Below, piece by piece: positions 38,582 through 48,554 of a stretch of 64,000 bases of DNA. This DNA comes from Nemania diffusa (Eukaryota > Ascomycota > Sordariomycetes > Xylariales > Xylariaceae). A model generated the notes under the pieces. It saw only the letters and a list, made by a program, of their open reading frames with translations, was not told the DNA's origin and made no database searches. Position 1 is the first letter of the stretch; each line of letters begins with the position of its first letter. Position numbers and translations under genes: made by a program. The stretch covers positions 3,656,001-3,720,000 of the forward strand of contig JBBPUQ010000010.1 in NCBI GenBank assembly GCA_038501195.1, written 5' to 3'.

Positions 38582-40434
38582 GTCGGCTGTAATTTAATTA
38601 CAGCGATTTCTCGTCAATGATTCCAACAATAAATCGATTGGTCCTTTTCAACCGCCTACAAGCGTCGAGTTGAAAGACCTGGGTATCTATAATGGTTGGG
38701 TGGTTGAGAATGAGGCAATGCACGAAGATTCATGATGGTGGGGCATTGGATGTCTGAAGGCTTAAAGTATTACGATGTAGGCACCTAGGTACCTAGCATA
38801 CAAATATAACCTTGTCCAATCAGCTACTATCTATCTAATCGATAAATTAGATATGTATGTCTGACGGAACGCGGGGTAGTGGCACAACAACGTATTGATC
38901 TAGGTATATGGTGGGGTAGGGATACCATTAAATGCATGTGATAAACAAGCCTAAGGCCCGTAAAGAACGTTCATTTTGTATGGAACAGTAACGGTACCGC
39001 TTTTAAACTGAGCAAGCCTAAGCTGGGTCCTGCTATTATTCCACCGTAAAGAACCGAGAGTAACTGATTCTATAATCAGTTAGTGAAACGTTTCATAGTG
39101 AACAAGATCATTAACAGAACTTACCTAGGTAGGTACCTATCCATCTGCATCCCTCTCACATGTATTGTCTTGTGTGTTTAATAAGGAGTTTTCTTTGACA
39201 TCTTCCTCTCGCCCGACCCCTAACTTGCATGTACACCTTGCATGCACTTGGCGGCGCTTAGAGGTAAATTCTCGAGAGAATCTTATTTACGAGTAAAACT
39301 TCTCCCAGCGTTAAGTTTTTCATACTCTTAGATCTAGGGTTAAGGCACACTCATAAACTCTCTTTTTTCGATATGGAAATCGGGAGGAATTTATCAGGGA
39401 TGTGGGTTACAAGCTACTCACATACCTATTTAAATAGTGAACCCTCTCTTTGCATGTGCAAGGCATACACCATAGCGCTATGTAGGTTGTTTATAACAGA
39501 ACTCAGGTACCTCTAAATTAACTTATTTGTATGCTGCTCAGTTCGACCTAATAGTTTCATTTAGATAGTTTAGGTACTAAGTCATTATGAACCTAGATTT
39601 TTTATTATTAGTAAAAGTAGTGTAAATACGTGTAGAATTGCGTAATGAGGTTGGATCGACCTGCATGTGCACTTCTCTGCACCTCGCCTATTTAATATAT
39701 ATGTATTTAGAGATGCATATGCAAGCAAGAGGTAGCAAGCGGTCCAGTGGCATCATCGTCATCAGCTCCGTATATCGTTCCTACCTTACATGGGTAATTT
39801 CCTATCTAGACGTGAGGCTGTAACGCCTGCTTTCAATCACTCTCTTCTCCCTCGCCTGTTTCTGTGTCTGCACTGCCGCCTACCGCCTCCCGCCTCCTTC
39901 CGTCCACTTCACTTACTTCAACGCCTCACCTCCGCATAGGCAGAAGACAAACCACGGGGCTCGTGCTTTCGTCCTTGGACATATCACTAGCACTCCTGCT
40001 ACTGCAGCCCTTTTTGGCATCATTCTTTCTTCCCACGATTACCTCAAGTAACCGTAACATACCCCACCACGAACACGCCAGCCAGCTCCGGCCAGCCAAC
40101 CATTCAACCAGCCAACAGACAAACAAAGCAGCCAAGTTAGTTCGTTAGTTAGTCGCACATCCAGACAGTTAGATAGACAGTCAGTAGGTATATTGCCTAT
40201 CTATGCACCTCATTTAGACCTGTCGTGTTACTCTTCTTCATTCCTATTCCTCCTCGTCTCCTCATCCACAAGCTTCCCAGGCTAGAAAATCCCCAGAGGG
40301 AGGAGAAAGAAACTCGGCACCCTAGGCAGAAGATAGCTTAGCTTCCCAGTGACGGACGTCCACCGCCGAGCAACGAACCATCGAAGACACGACACAGCTG
40401 CTAGTTAGTCAGTCAGTCAGCACCTCCCACCATC
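38582..40434. promoter_or_regulatory. Divergent promoter region of ELP3 and UBC1
   Basis: No gene is seen. CACCTAGGTACCTAGC at about 38783-38798 and TTACCTAGGTAGGTACCTATCC at about 39121-39142 are the strongest copies of a palindrome-like TACCTAGGTA element in the window. The last 600 bases before UBC1 are CT-rich with runs such as GTTAGTTAGT and AGTCAGTCAGTCAG and probably form a long 5' UTR. Confidence 0.45.
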
Positions 40435-41400
40435 ATGTCGTCCAGTAGGATCCGTCGAGTAACCAAGGAGCTGAGCGACATGGCTGCCGATGCTGCTAAC
40501 TCCAACGTCACGGCCGAACCCGCCGACGGCGGCAGCGATCTGACACACCTCAAGGCCCGCATCTCCGGGCCCCCGAGCACACCGTACGAGGGAGGCCAGT
40601 TCTTCATCGATGTGAAGATCCCTCCCGAGTACCCCTTCCGTCCTCCTATCATGAGGTTCGACACTCGGGTCTGGCATCCCAACATCAGCAGCCAAACCGT
40701 ACGTTGATCCTGATCTACCCTACCCTCGTCACCCTTGTCTCTGTTGTTGTCTCTGTCGCTGTCTCTGCTGCTGTCTCTGCTGCTGTCTCTGTCGCTTTCA
40801 TTGTCGTTACCGCTACCTAGAGGTCACTAACATATCGGACTAGGGCGCCATCTGTCTCGATACCCTTAGTACTGCCTGGTCGCCTGTCCTCACCATCAAG
40901 TCCACGCTCCTTTCCCTCCAGTCTCTGCTCGAGAGCCCCGAACCCAAAGACCCTCAAGATGCTGAAGTCGCTAAGATGATGATCAACGATCCTGAGGGCT
41001 TCAATAAGAAGGCTCACGAGTGGGCTGTCATCCACGCCGGTGCTCCCAAAAATGAAAAGTTTCAACAAGTCAAGCCTCGTACCTTTCTCCCCCAACATGA
41101 GAGAGTTGACGACAGCCGGTAAGCTCCCGACCCCTGTTCACTCTTTGTTTTTCCTCCTTACATTTGTTTGCTTGCGCGTTTTGTTGTCACAGCTTCACTT
41201 CATACTAAGTCGTCTATCTCTACAGGTACCAGGGCTATAACAAGGATCTCATCAACCGGTTTGTCAACATGGGATTTGATATTGATAGGGTCGTCGAAGC
41301 CTTCCAATATGTCGGCATTGAAACCTACGGGGGCGAAGATGTAGACCTAGAGCCCGAGTACATGGGCGATATCACTGCCCGGTTGCTCGGCGAGCCTTAG
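40435..41400 (+). CDS. UBC1: Ubiquitin-conjugating enzyme E2 with C-terminal UBA domain (Ubc1/UBE2K class)
   Basis: Exons 40435-40698, 40844-41118 and 41226-41400 give 237 residues. E2 enzymes carry ubiquitin as a thioester; Ubc1-class members extend Lys48 chains. UBC fold residues 1 to about 155: [22 protein letters not shown], then [17 protein letters not shown] with the catalytic Cys92 four residues into exon 2. A UBA domain follows from about 185 ([22 protein letters not shown]), which sets this class apart from other E2s. Intron 1 contains a 12-bp-period CTGCTGTCTCTG repeat (40740-40795). A functional partner of the proteasome gene RPT2 10 kb away, though linkage may be chance. Confidence 0.95.
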
Positions 41401-43145
41401 TTTCACTCGCCTTCAAACTAAAGAGATATGCTCGGAAGTGGAACTATCACCACTCTTCTTCCCAAGGCATACCGACTGAAAGCATGTGTTTTTTTTTTTC
41501 ATTTCTCGGCATTATCATTATCAGCATACGTGGAGTCAACATGAAGTAAGGACAGCGATTTGCCATCCGCGCTGCTATCTCTCTAGCCTCCAGCAGAACC
41601 ACGGGACTATTCATGGACTTTGCATCGGGGTGTCAGGCGTCAAGGGGTTTCGAGGTGACAGGGCTAGTGCGGCTGGATACTTGCTAATCCGATTTGGGTT
41701 GTTCAGTTTTCAGATGACGATTTCTATCACGTATATAAGATGGACGTTATCTCTTCCTCGGTGATAGCCTGAGTTTGACAACGGCGAGGGAAGACGGTAA
41801 CCGCCATTTGCCGTTCTTCCATCTTATTCTGTCCACCCGACCAGGTTAAGTTCCGACTGTCCTGTAATAAGTTAACAATAAATAGCGCCACTAGCGTTTA
41901 AACCTAAGCCTTCCGCTATATGTCGAGAGACTGAGCAATCACAACGTAGTCGTGTTATGTGCATGTACTTGCCAGCCGAAGGTAGCAAGGCTAAATATAT
42001 GAACAGTGACATGTCTAGGTGGATTAACCGGCCACACCCATCCGGAGCCTTGTGCTTGTGTCGACATGGCAAGCCCGGCTCGTGGCTAGTGAAGTTGCGT
42101 AAGGGAAATGATTAATATAACTATATATTGTGAATTTGAAAATGTAGAAGCACCCGGCTTCGTGTGTATCTTTGCTAGCCCAGACCCACGGGTGCTCCTA
42201 AAATATTAAGAAAAGTACGCCATGCAGTACAAAATAAGAGATATAAAGGTTGTTGCTACGAAACAGGATTGCAAAGCTAAGCCATATTACTACCAATAGT
42301 AGAATGTTGTCAAGGTAAAGACCACAAAATTTGTAGTGCTCATATATAGGACAGGGAAGGTCGTCCCTCCATAACGGACAACCATCGTGTTGGAAGGTTT
42401 GGTCATAGAACGGACCCTTGCCAGGTATCCCATAACCTTTGTGAGATGTATATAGGGTCTTATAGGAAACATTGCTACTATAGTCTCATTGAAAGACAAA
42501 GTCTTTAACGAGCTGGGTATAAATGCTCTGATCCACATCACCTTAACATAAGTCACCCCTATCGAAATAAGGTAACTACAAATGGTCCTATCTTATAAAT
42601 TTAATGTAGCAACACCTCACAGTCTCCTTTTACTTTTAATATGCCAGCTCTTTAGTTGATAATGCGAGGATCGGTCGGAGTGCTGCACCAAGATGTTAGG
42701 TCTATCCTTAATCTCATTTTAGGGGGGTAAGGTGCGAAGAGTAATGGGAAGGTGCGGGGGGGTAAGGAGACTACTACAGTATTCGCTGGTTTTTGTACTG
42801 CTACAGACCTTCTAATCCAATACAACATCCTTTTGGCCTGCGAGTCTTATTCTATTTTAAGTGTCCCATGAGATTTTAGGCATGCTAAAACGTCTTGAGC
42901 ATCATTACGGCCTACTAAGGTTTCGGTGTTTTCTATTTATGTTAGGTTCTACACTAGGTTTTTAACATTCACTTACATCATGGAATCCAGCCCTTAGAAA
43001 CTTTAAAGCAGTGATCGCGCTTTCTTGCAACGTGGTAAAAAGACTAGACAAATATAAAAAGATGAGCACTCTTGGTTTCATTCAACAATAGTTTCTATTT
43101 TCTATACATATATCATATTTTACGACGCGGCTAATTTTTCTCAAG
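41401..43145. other. AT-rich region with a dispersed-repeat copy; left edge of the accessory island
   Basis: UBC1 3' UTR, then AT-rich sequence without a supported gene. 42251-42315 is similar, in reverse orientation, to 44231-44300 and 60819-60891 (see repeat entries). A G-rich run (AGGGGGGTAAGGTGCG, repeated once) lies near 42721-42765. A TATAAAAAG box at about 43054 is 90 bases before the orphan ORF. Confidence 0.5.
42251..42315 (+). repeat. Dispersed repeat family 1, copy a
   Basis: Begins TGTTGCTACGAAACAG and ends AGTAGAATGTTGTCAAGG. The ending is identical over 18 bases to the reverse complement of copy c (60819-60891). It looks like a decayed transposon end. Confidence 0.5.
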
Positions 43146-43700
43146 ATGCAGAAGGAATTAAACACTTCACAAACTCCCCATTCATCCACCCCCTCAACAA
43201 CCGAAGACCACCCACCTCCATTTCATGATCATGCCAGCTTAACCGACAACCTTGAGGCTGAAGGAGGGGATAAATTAGAAGACCTAAGTCCCAGAAGACG
43301 TGTCGGCATTCCGGTTGTGCTTCCTATTCTCAGAGCAGAGGTCCTTCGCGACATTGTGATAGCCAACTTCAGCTTAAATAGCTCACCTATTACCTACCGT
43401 GAGCTCACAGAGGAAATCGTCCGTGCAAGCCGTGGCCCAATTTGGAATGCTTGCAAGGGAGATGGCCGCGTTTTGTCTGAAGTAAAACAAGGACTGAGAG
43501 ATTGCATGCAAGCTCCCGGATGTGTTTATTTTGTATGGGATTTCGCACCTCCCATCGACTTCCTGGGAAGTACTCCCAAAATGCCTGAATATGGCGTATC
43601 CGACGCATTTTATCTCTGGTCAGAAGAGATCAGAGATCATGTTCATGCAGCGTACGCTGGAAAGATTACGCACATATTTATCCTTGCAGGACATATTTAG
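43146..43700 (+). CDS. Orphan hypothetical protein in the accessory island
   Basis: A single uninterrupted 184-codon frame beginning with ATG after AAG. I do not recognise it. Residues 1-50 are Ser/Thr/Pro/His-rich and acidic; the rest looks globular, with blocks VGIPVVLPILRAEVLRD, ELTEEIVRASRGPIWNACKGDGRVL and CVYFVWDFAPPIDFLG. No signal peptide or membrane segment. A TATAAAAAG box lies 90 bases upstream. Codon use is more A/T-ending than in the housekeeping genes, and it sits alone among repeat remnants. It could be a lineage-specific gene or the tail of a decayed element. Confidence 0.45.
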   Translation: MQKELNTSQTPHSSTPSTTEDHPPPFHDHASLTDNLEAEGGDKLEDLSPRRRVGIPVVLPILRAEVLRDIVIANFSLNSSPITYRELTEEIVRASRGPIWNACKGDGRVLSEVKQGLRDCMQAPGCVYFVWDFAPPIDFLGSTPKMPEYGVSDAFYLWSEEIRDHVHAAYAGKITHIFILAGHI

Positions 43701-43930
43701 AAAGAAGTTCCGGAGAAAGAGAGCAGGCCATACAGCTAGCTCTTAAGGGGGTGCTATTAAGATAGGTCAACAGAAGCTGGCCAGGACAAGCGGCACACGT
43801 ATTGGCAATCACAATAAGGTCAGCGTTGTTAGGGGCAACCGATGTTCTTTAGAGCGAGACGTTTTTCTGTTACTCCTGTCATTAGGGATAACGTTAGCTT
43901 TCACGGGGGAACAATTACTAGACCTTATAA

Positions 43931-44008
43931 GGTGGTTATATATATGGTTTTGTCTATATAGATAGGATCTCTAGTCCCCCTAAGGACCAAGAGGGCTAGG
44001 AATTAATT
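43931..44008 (-). repeat. Repeat family 2, left copy (inverted relative to 50461-50540)
   Basis: Read on the minus strand it runs from AATTAATTCCTAGCC to CAAAACCATATATATAACCAC. It aligns along about 78 bases with 50461-50540, with one 2-base gap and differences that are mostly transitions. The pair brackets the AAA+/DUF7708 genes. Confidence 0.6.
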
Positions 44009-44230
44009 AATCATTTTATCAAGACTTATTATTCACATTATTACGCCGATTTTCATTAGCTGCTTTCAGACCTCCTATTCACTCTGTTTTAAAACACTAT
44101 GCTATCTAGGTAGGATTGTGACAATAGGCGGCTTAGTCTAGCACATATATGAGTAATTCTTTTAATATATTCTTAACAGTCCTCTATAGTTAGTTAGCCA
44201 TGCAAACCCTCGAGATTAGAGTGCTACTTA

Positions 44231-44300
44231 CGTTGATAACGTTCTACTTTTGGTAGTGTTGTGGTTCAGCGTTGGAGTTATGTGCAATAGTCCCGTGACA
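44231..44300 (-). repeat. Dispersed repeat family 1, copy b
   Basis: On the minus strand it begins TGTCACGGGACTATTG and includes AACGCTGAACCACAACAC and AAAAGTAGAACGTTATCAACG. It is clearly similar to copy c at 60819-60891, with many transition differences. Confidence 0.55.
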
Positions 44301-44697
44301 GAAATAGTCGAGTCTAACTGTGAAAGGTGGTAGGGCTAAAGGAGTTAATATAATCAAGTCTGATAAATCGTTAAAATGGAACGTGTAAATCATACACCGT
44401 ACTCTTAAGGCCTAATGAGGTTCATAATATCACTTCTAGAGTTTTGTAGCTTCAGTTCTTCAGAGACAGTGGGGATTTATTCAGGAAAACTAGCTGAAGG
44501 TTGGTCCCTAAGGAGGGTGGGGTGGCTAGAAAGGGGGTCTAGCTACATATATGGCTTGTGGCAAAGAAAAACCAATACTAAAAGACCGACTTGGAGAGCT
44601 GAGAGAGCAGACATTTATATAAAGAAGTTTGAAGAAAAGAAAAGAAAAAAAAAGCAGAGGAACAAATCGTAGATCACCCAGTAGACAAGAATAGCTG

Positions 44698-47600
44698 TTA
44701 CCTAACACCATCGCCTCTCATGATCTCATCACCCGAAAAACCTTCCTGGACCGTCTTGAGATATTTCTCGAACTTGCTCGAGACCTCGATAACGTGCTTT
44801 AGGTGTTCATGATTCATAGCCACTCCTTTGAAGTTGGCATATTGCCGTGCTGCTGTAATGACATTCCGAATCTGGCGGCCATTAAGTTCAAACGCAGCAA
44901 GATCTTCCAAATAACATTCGACATCATCGAAATCGATTCCTGTTTCCACATCTTCGAACTTGTGCTTTCTTGGCCCACTCAGATCACCTAACCCGCTCGA
45001 GGAAGCAGACGCCGAGGACCCGGTCTTCGAGCTTCGATCGAGGTCTAAGGCTTTGAGTCGAGAAAAGAAGTTTTTCCAGATCTTGGTGCGTTGGCCAGTT
45101 TTCAGGTTGTCGTAGTGTAGCGAGAGAAGTATTCGGCTCTTAAAGGCTTCGTCGAAAGTGCCAACCCGGTTCGAAGTCAGTATCAGAATGCCTTCGTAAT
45201 ACTCAAGCATGCGTAAGAAAACAGACACTAGGGCGTTGCGCTTTAGATTATCGAAGCCGCGCTGCTTAAGAAACATTTCAGCCTCGTCAATTAGTACGAC
45301 ACAATCTCATACCTTTCTAAGATGAAGGGCCGATTCTAGGTACTTCTCAACTTTTTCTGGCTGTGTGCCAATATCACCACAAGTTATACGGAATAGGGGC
45401 TTCTCGGCTAGTTCAGCGATCGACTCTGCTGTAAATGTTTTCCCCGTTCCTGGGCCGCCGTGTAGTAAGATGATGAGGCCGTTGCCTTTTCGCTCGATAA
45501 TATCGGTGCCTTTTTCGCTCGCGATCTGGTGCATAACAAGGGCTTGTATAAGCTCTTTGGTAACACTGTCAACGACCAAATGTTTAAACGATTGCTTATT
45601 CCAGGTAATATCTTTAATACAGTCGATTTTCAAATCAACTAGGAAGTAAGTTAGCATAAATAGAAGAGATTGTTATCGACGTTTGACTTACTCCATTTCT
45701 TGCTTCTTATATTGTATCCCGGTATTGTGCTCGGGAAGACGTATATCTGAGGTGCGGATGGTGGATCATTTGCCGCCATCTCTGTAGGTCCTATGCATTG
45801 GCATGTAGGGTCATCAGAGTCTGGGTAGGTCTTTTGGAAGTTCTCCGAGTCAGAATGGAGTTGTTTATAGGTCTCAAAATCAACCATGTATCTCTCTCCG
45901 GCCTATTGTTACTCGAGTAAGTATAAATTCATCGCAGACTAAGGATATAGCAGTGATCGTACTTCATTTGCATTTTTCTCATCATCATATGACACAAATT
46001 TCTGTTGGCGACATTTCCAAAATGTCTCCCCTCGTTTCTTCAGTATAGCTGCCATCCTGGGCTTGGCGAACCTTAAAGGATATGCGCTTAGATCATGTAT
46101 CGGAATATTATCATCAGGATACTTAGATTTTAATTGTATCTCAACAGGCCGGTCTTTGCGTACAAGTCGCCCGTCGTAGGCATAGCGCCAACCGCCCACT
46201 TTCCAAGTAGATACACTTCGAAAAGCCGAATCATGTTCTCCTGCCCGGCTGATATCCTCCATCGGGTGCCGCGCCTGCGTTTCAACAACGGCGTTCTGTA
46301 CTGGCCAGGAATTCGCAACAACAGCGTGCGGCTCGCCCTTAGCTTCCCATACTAGGACGTCCCTAGGCTTTACTAAGAATGGCATTGACTTGGCGGAAAT
46401 GAGACCTTCTGCTAGTTGTTGGTCTACAAAGTCATATATAGCGCCGTAGTTGGCGTCGATCCAGGATGTCAATAGCTGCATCTGTTGCTGGTGATGCGCA
46501 CTCAACCGCGAGAATACATCGAATGTCCGATAATGGTACCAAAAGAGATATGGAGCAGGTAGTTGTGATCTAATTCTGAGGTCGGGAAATTCCTCGGCAA
46601 ATTTTGGTTGCATGGCAAAAAATGCTTCTGCGGCATCGATCATCCCTTGCGAGTTAAGAAAAATAGTCTCATAGTAATGTTTCGGGCTGGGAAGAGGCTC
46701 GTTTGCTTTTATTGCGGCCTTTGCTTCTTTATCCTGGCCTCCACGCTTATAGAAGCGAGATATAACAAACGCGATGCTATGTTTTTTGCCCGAGAGGAAC
46801 CCAGGGACATCTGCAATTGGAAAGTGGGCAGTCAACTCGACTTCTCCGCCTGGCCCGACGGACAAAGTAGGTTCGCTTAAGTACGCCCTGTTAGCGTCTC
46901 TCCCCATTATCCAATATATATTCTGTGTCTGTGTTGCGGTCTCATTTACGGTCTTCAAAGCCTTGTTTTCTGTTTCCAGAGAGATAATTCGGCTCATTAG
47001 CTCAGTATAGTCTGTATAGACCGTGTGCTCAGCTGCTTCCGGACAGGAGTCTTGAGGAGTGGCTAGAGGCTTCATCCCTTGGTGGCCATCATCAGCCTGA
47101 GAGGCTGACTGGTGGTAGACCGCCATGCCCGAGAAATCCTTCGAGGGGTTTTCTGGGTTCGTCTCTATTTGAACGGCTGCGTGTGAGGCCATGGTTTTCC
47201 GTATTTCGTCTAACCTCAATGCTTGCTCGCCCATTCTTTGTCGATATTTCTGAATGTTTCCCTTTTGGCTCCCCGTCTGCTGCGGTTGCTGGCGGGGTTC
47301 TTCAGGTAACTCGGTAGACACTAAGCTGACTTCTGGCTTAGAATCCGGCGATAGCTTCTGATAATCAATAGCGCTATTTCGCGTTGAAGGATCCAGAACA
47401 GATAAAAGCTCCCTCCTCAAATCACTTGCTGAAGTTTGGTCCCTTGATATTGTCAAGTGAGTCCAGATATGTTGAAGCCTTAATCTCCCTAGTCGTAGAT
47501 TATGGCTCACTCTTTTAGCTGCGGCGTCTGTAGGGCTCGAGTGGAGTGCTAAGCTTGAAGCCTTTTGAGTTGATTGATTTTCTGAACTGATTGCCTTGGT

Positions 47601-48125
47601 TCGAAGTTTTGTTCCTGTAGTTACTTTCTGATTTGGTGTAGGCTTTTGCTGCTGTTCGTCCTCTGTTATTAGTGAGGAGATGGTTCCGTCGTTGTAGATT
47701 GACTCATGATAATAGAAACTGCAATCTCGCACTTGATCATGTACGAATTCAGTCAACCATTGTAGTAGATCCTGGTCCAGGTGGTCCCCAGCAGAAAGTT
47801 CATAGATTCGAATGTTTGTTATGAAAATTTGAGAGAAAGAGTCCAACAATTCCTCGTAATGTCTCACAATTGCATTGAGCAGCTCAGAGGTTATTGGGGG
47901 TGGAAATATTGCTTTATAATGCTCCGCAACACGTTTCCTAAAGTCCTCAAAGCGTGAATAGATAAAATCAGAAAACTCTGAACCGTCTATTTCGCCAGTA
48001 TTATACGAGTCGCAGAGCTGTCGCAAAATAATTACCCAGCGGTCAGTATCAAACGGGATATCCGCTATTTCAAACCGTCCAAAATCCACTGCTAATGGTT
48101 TGAATGGAGTTTGGAGGTTCTGCAT
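44698..48125 (-). pseudogene. DUF7025 + AAA+ ATPase protein with an in-frame stop between Walker A and Walker B
   Basis: Exons 48125-45963, 45902-45692 and 45638-44698 keep phase and total 1105 codons, but codon 902 (45309-45307) is TGA. Order: helical N-terminus (1-170), disordered Ser/Gln-rich region, coiled-coil-like MSRIISLETENKALK, then DUF7025 (FLVKPRDVLVWEAKGEP, WKVGGWRYAYDGR, YPLRFAKP, RRGETFWKCR-like KKRGETFWKCRQQKFVSY, AGERYMVDFETY). The AAA+ domain follows: HGGPGTGKT (851-859), then past the stop CVVLIDEAEMFL, ILILTSNRVGTFDEAF and a lid. Related proteins usually have Trp (TGG) at the stop position. Fungal members of this family are uncharacterised; some sit in variable loci. As read, the product would lack Walker B and sensor residues, so I call it a recent pseudogene; readthrough or a sequence error would restore it. 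Divergent from the DUF7708 gene. Confidence 0.8.
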
Positions 48126-48554
48126 TCCCTTGTCATTCTAGACACGGAGTTACTAGAAGTTGCACACGTTAAAGGCGACTAATACTAATGTGCTCTGGTG
48201 CTGGTGCACGCGTGAAACGCCTAGCGGTGGGCAAAATAACAGAAGGGAAAGAGGACACCAATGATTACAATGGTTATGGGCCTCGGGGCTCTGGGGTTGA
48301 TATTCGACCTTAGTTGTTGTAGAAGTAGACTTCGCCCCATTTTATTTAGCCCTCCTATGCGACTTAGGCGCATCGTAAGGTTGATAGACTTACCTAGAAG
48401 CATATAGAATAGCTATGTTATGAACTGGATAGGGTGGGCGGTTAGGCGATATGATTCGTTTTCTCAGCTGACGGGTTCAGGCAGCTATACCCTAACTTCT
48501 ACCCCGTTTTAAAGCCATCGCTGTTAATTCGTAATAACCTCGCAATCACATACA
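48126..48554. promoter_or_regulatory. Shared divergent promoter of the AAA+ and DUF7708 genes
   Basis: 429 bases between the two start codons, so the genes probably share regulatory sequence. No obvious TATA box or repeated operator was found. A minus-strand 60-codon frame inside it has no recognisable features. Confidence 0.45.

Larger units (their letters stand above)
43701..44697. other. Repeat-bearing AT-rich spacer
   Basis: No gene. Holds the left copy of repeat family 2 (43931-44008) and copy b of repeat family 1 (44231-44300). It runs into the 3' end of the AAA+ gene. An A-rich run AAGAAAAGAAAAGAAAAAAAAAG is present near 44630-44655. Confidence 0.5.

Noticed and set aside
45262..45309. 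A 48-nt GTATGA...TTAAG intron that would remove the in-frame stop of the AAA+ gene
   Set aside because: It would also delete the Walker B motif LIDEAE, so it cannot represent the functional gene structure; the frame continuing after the stop is clearly coding.
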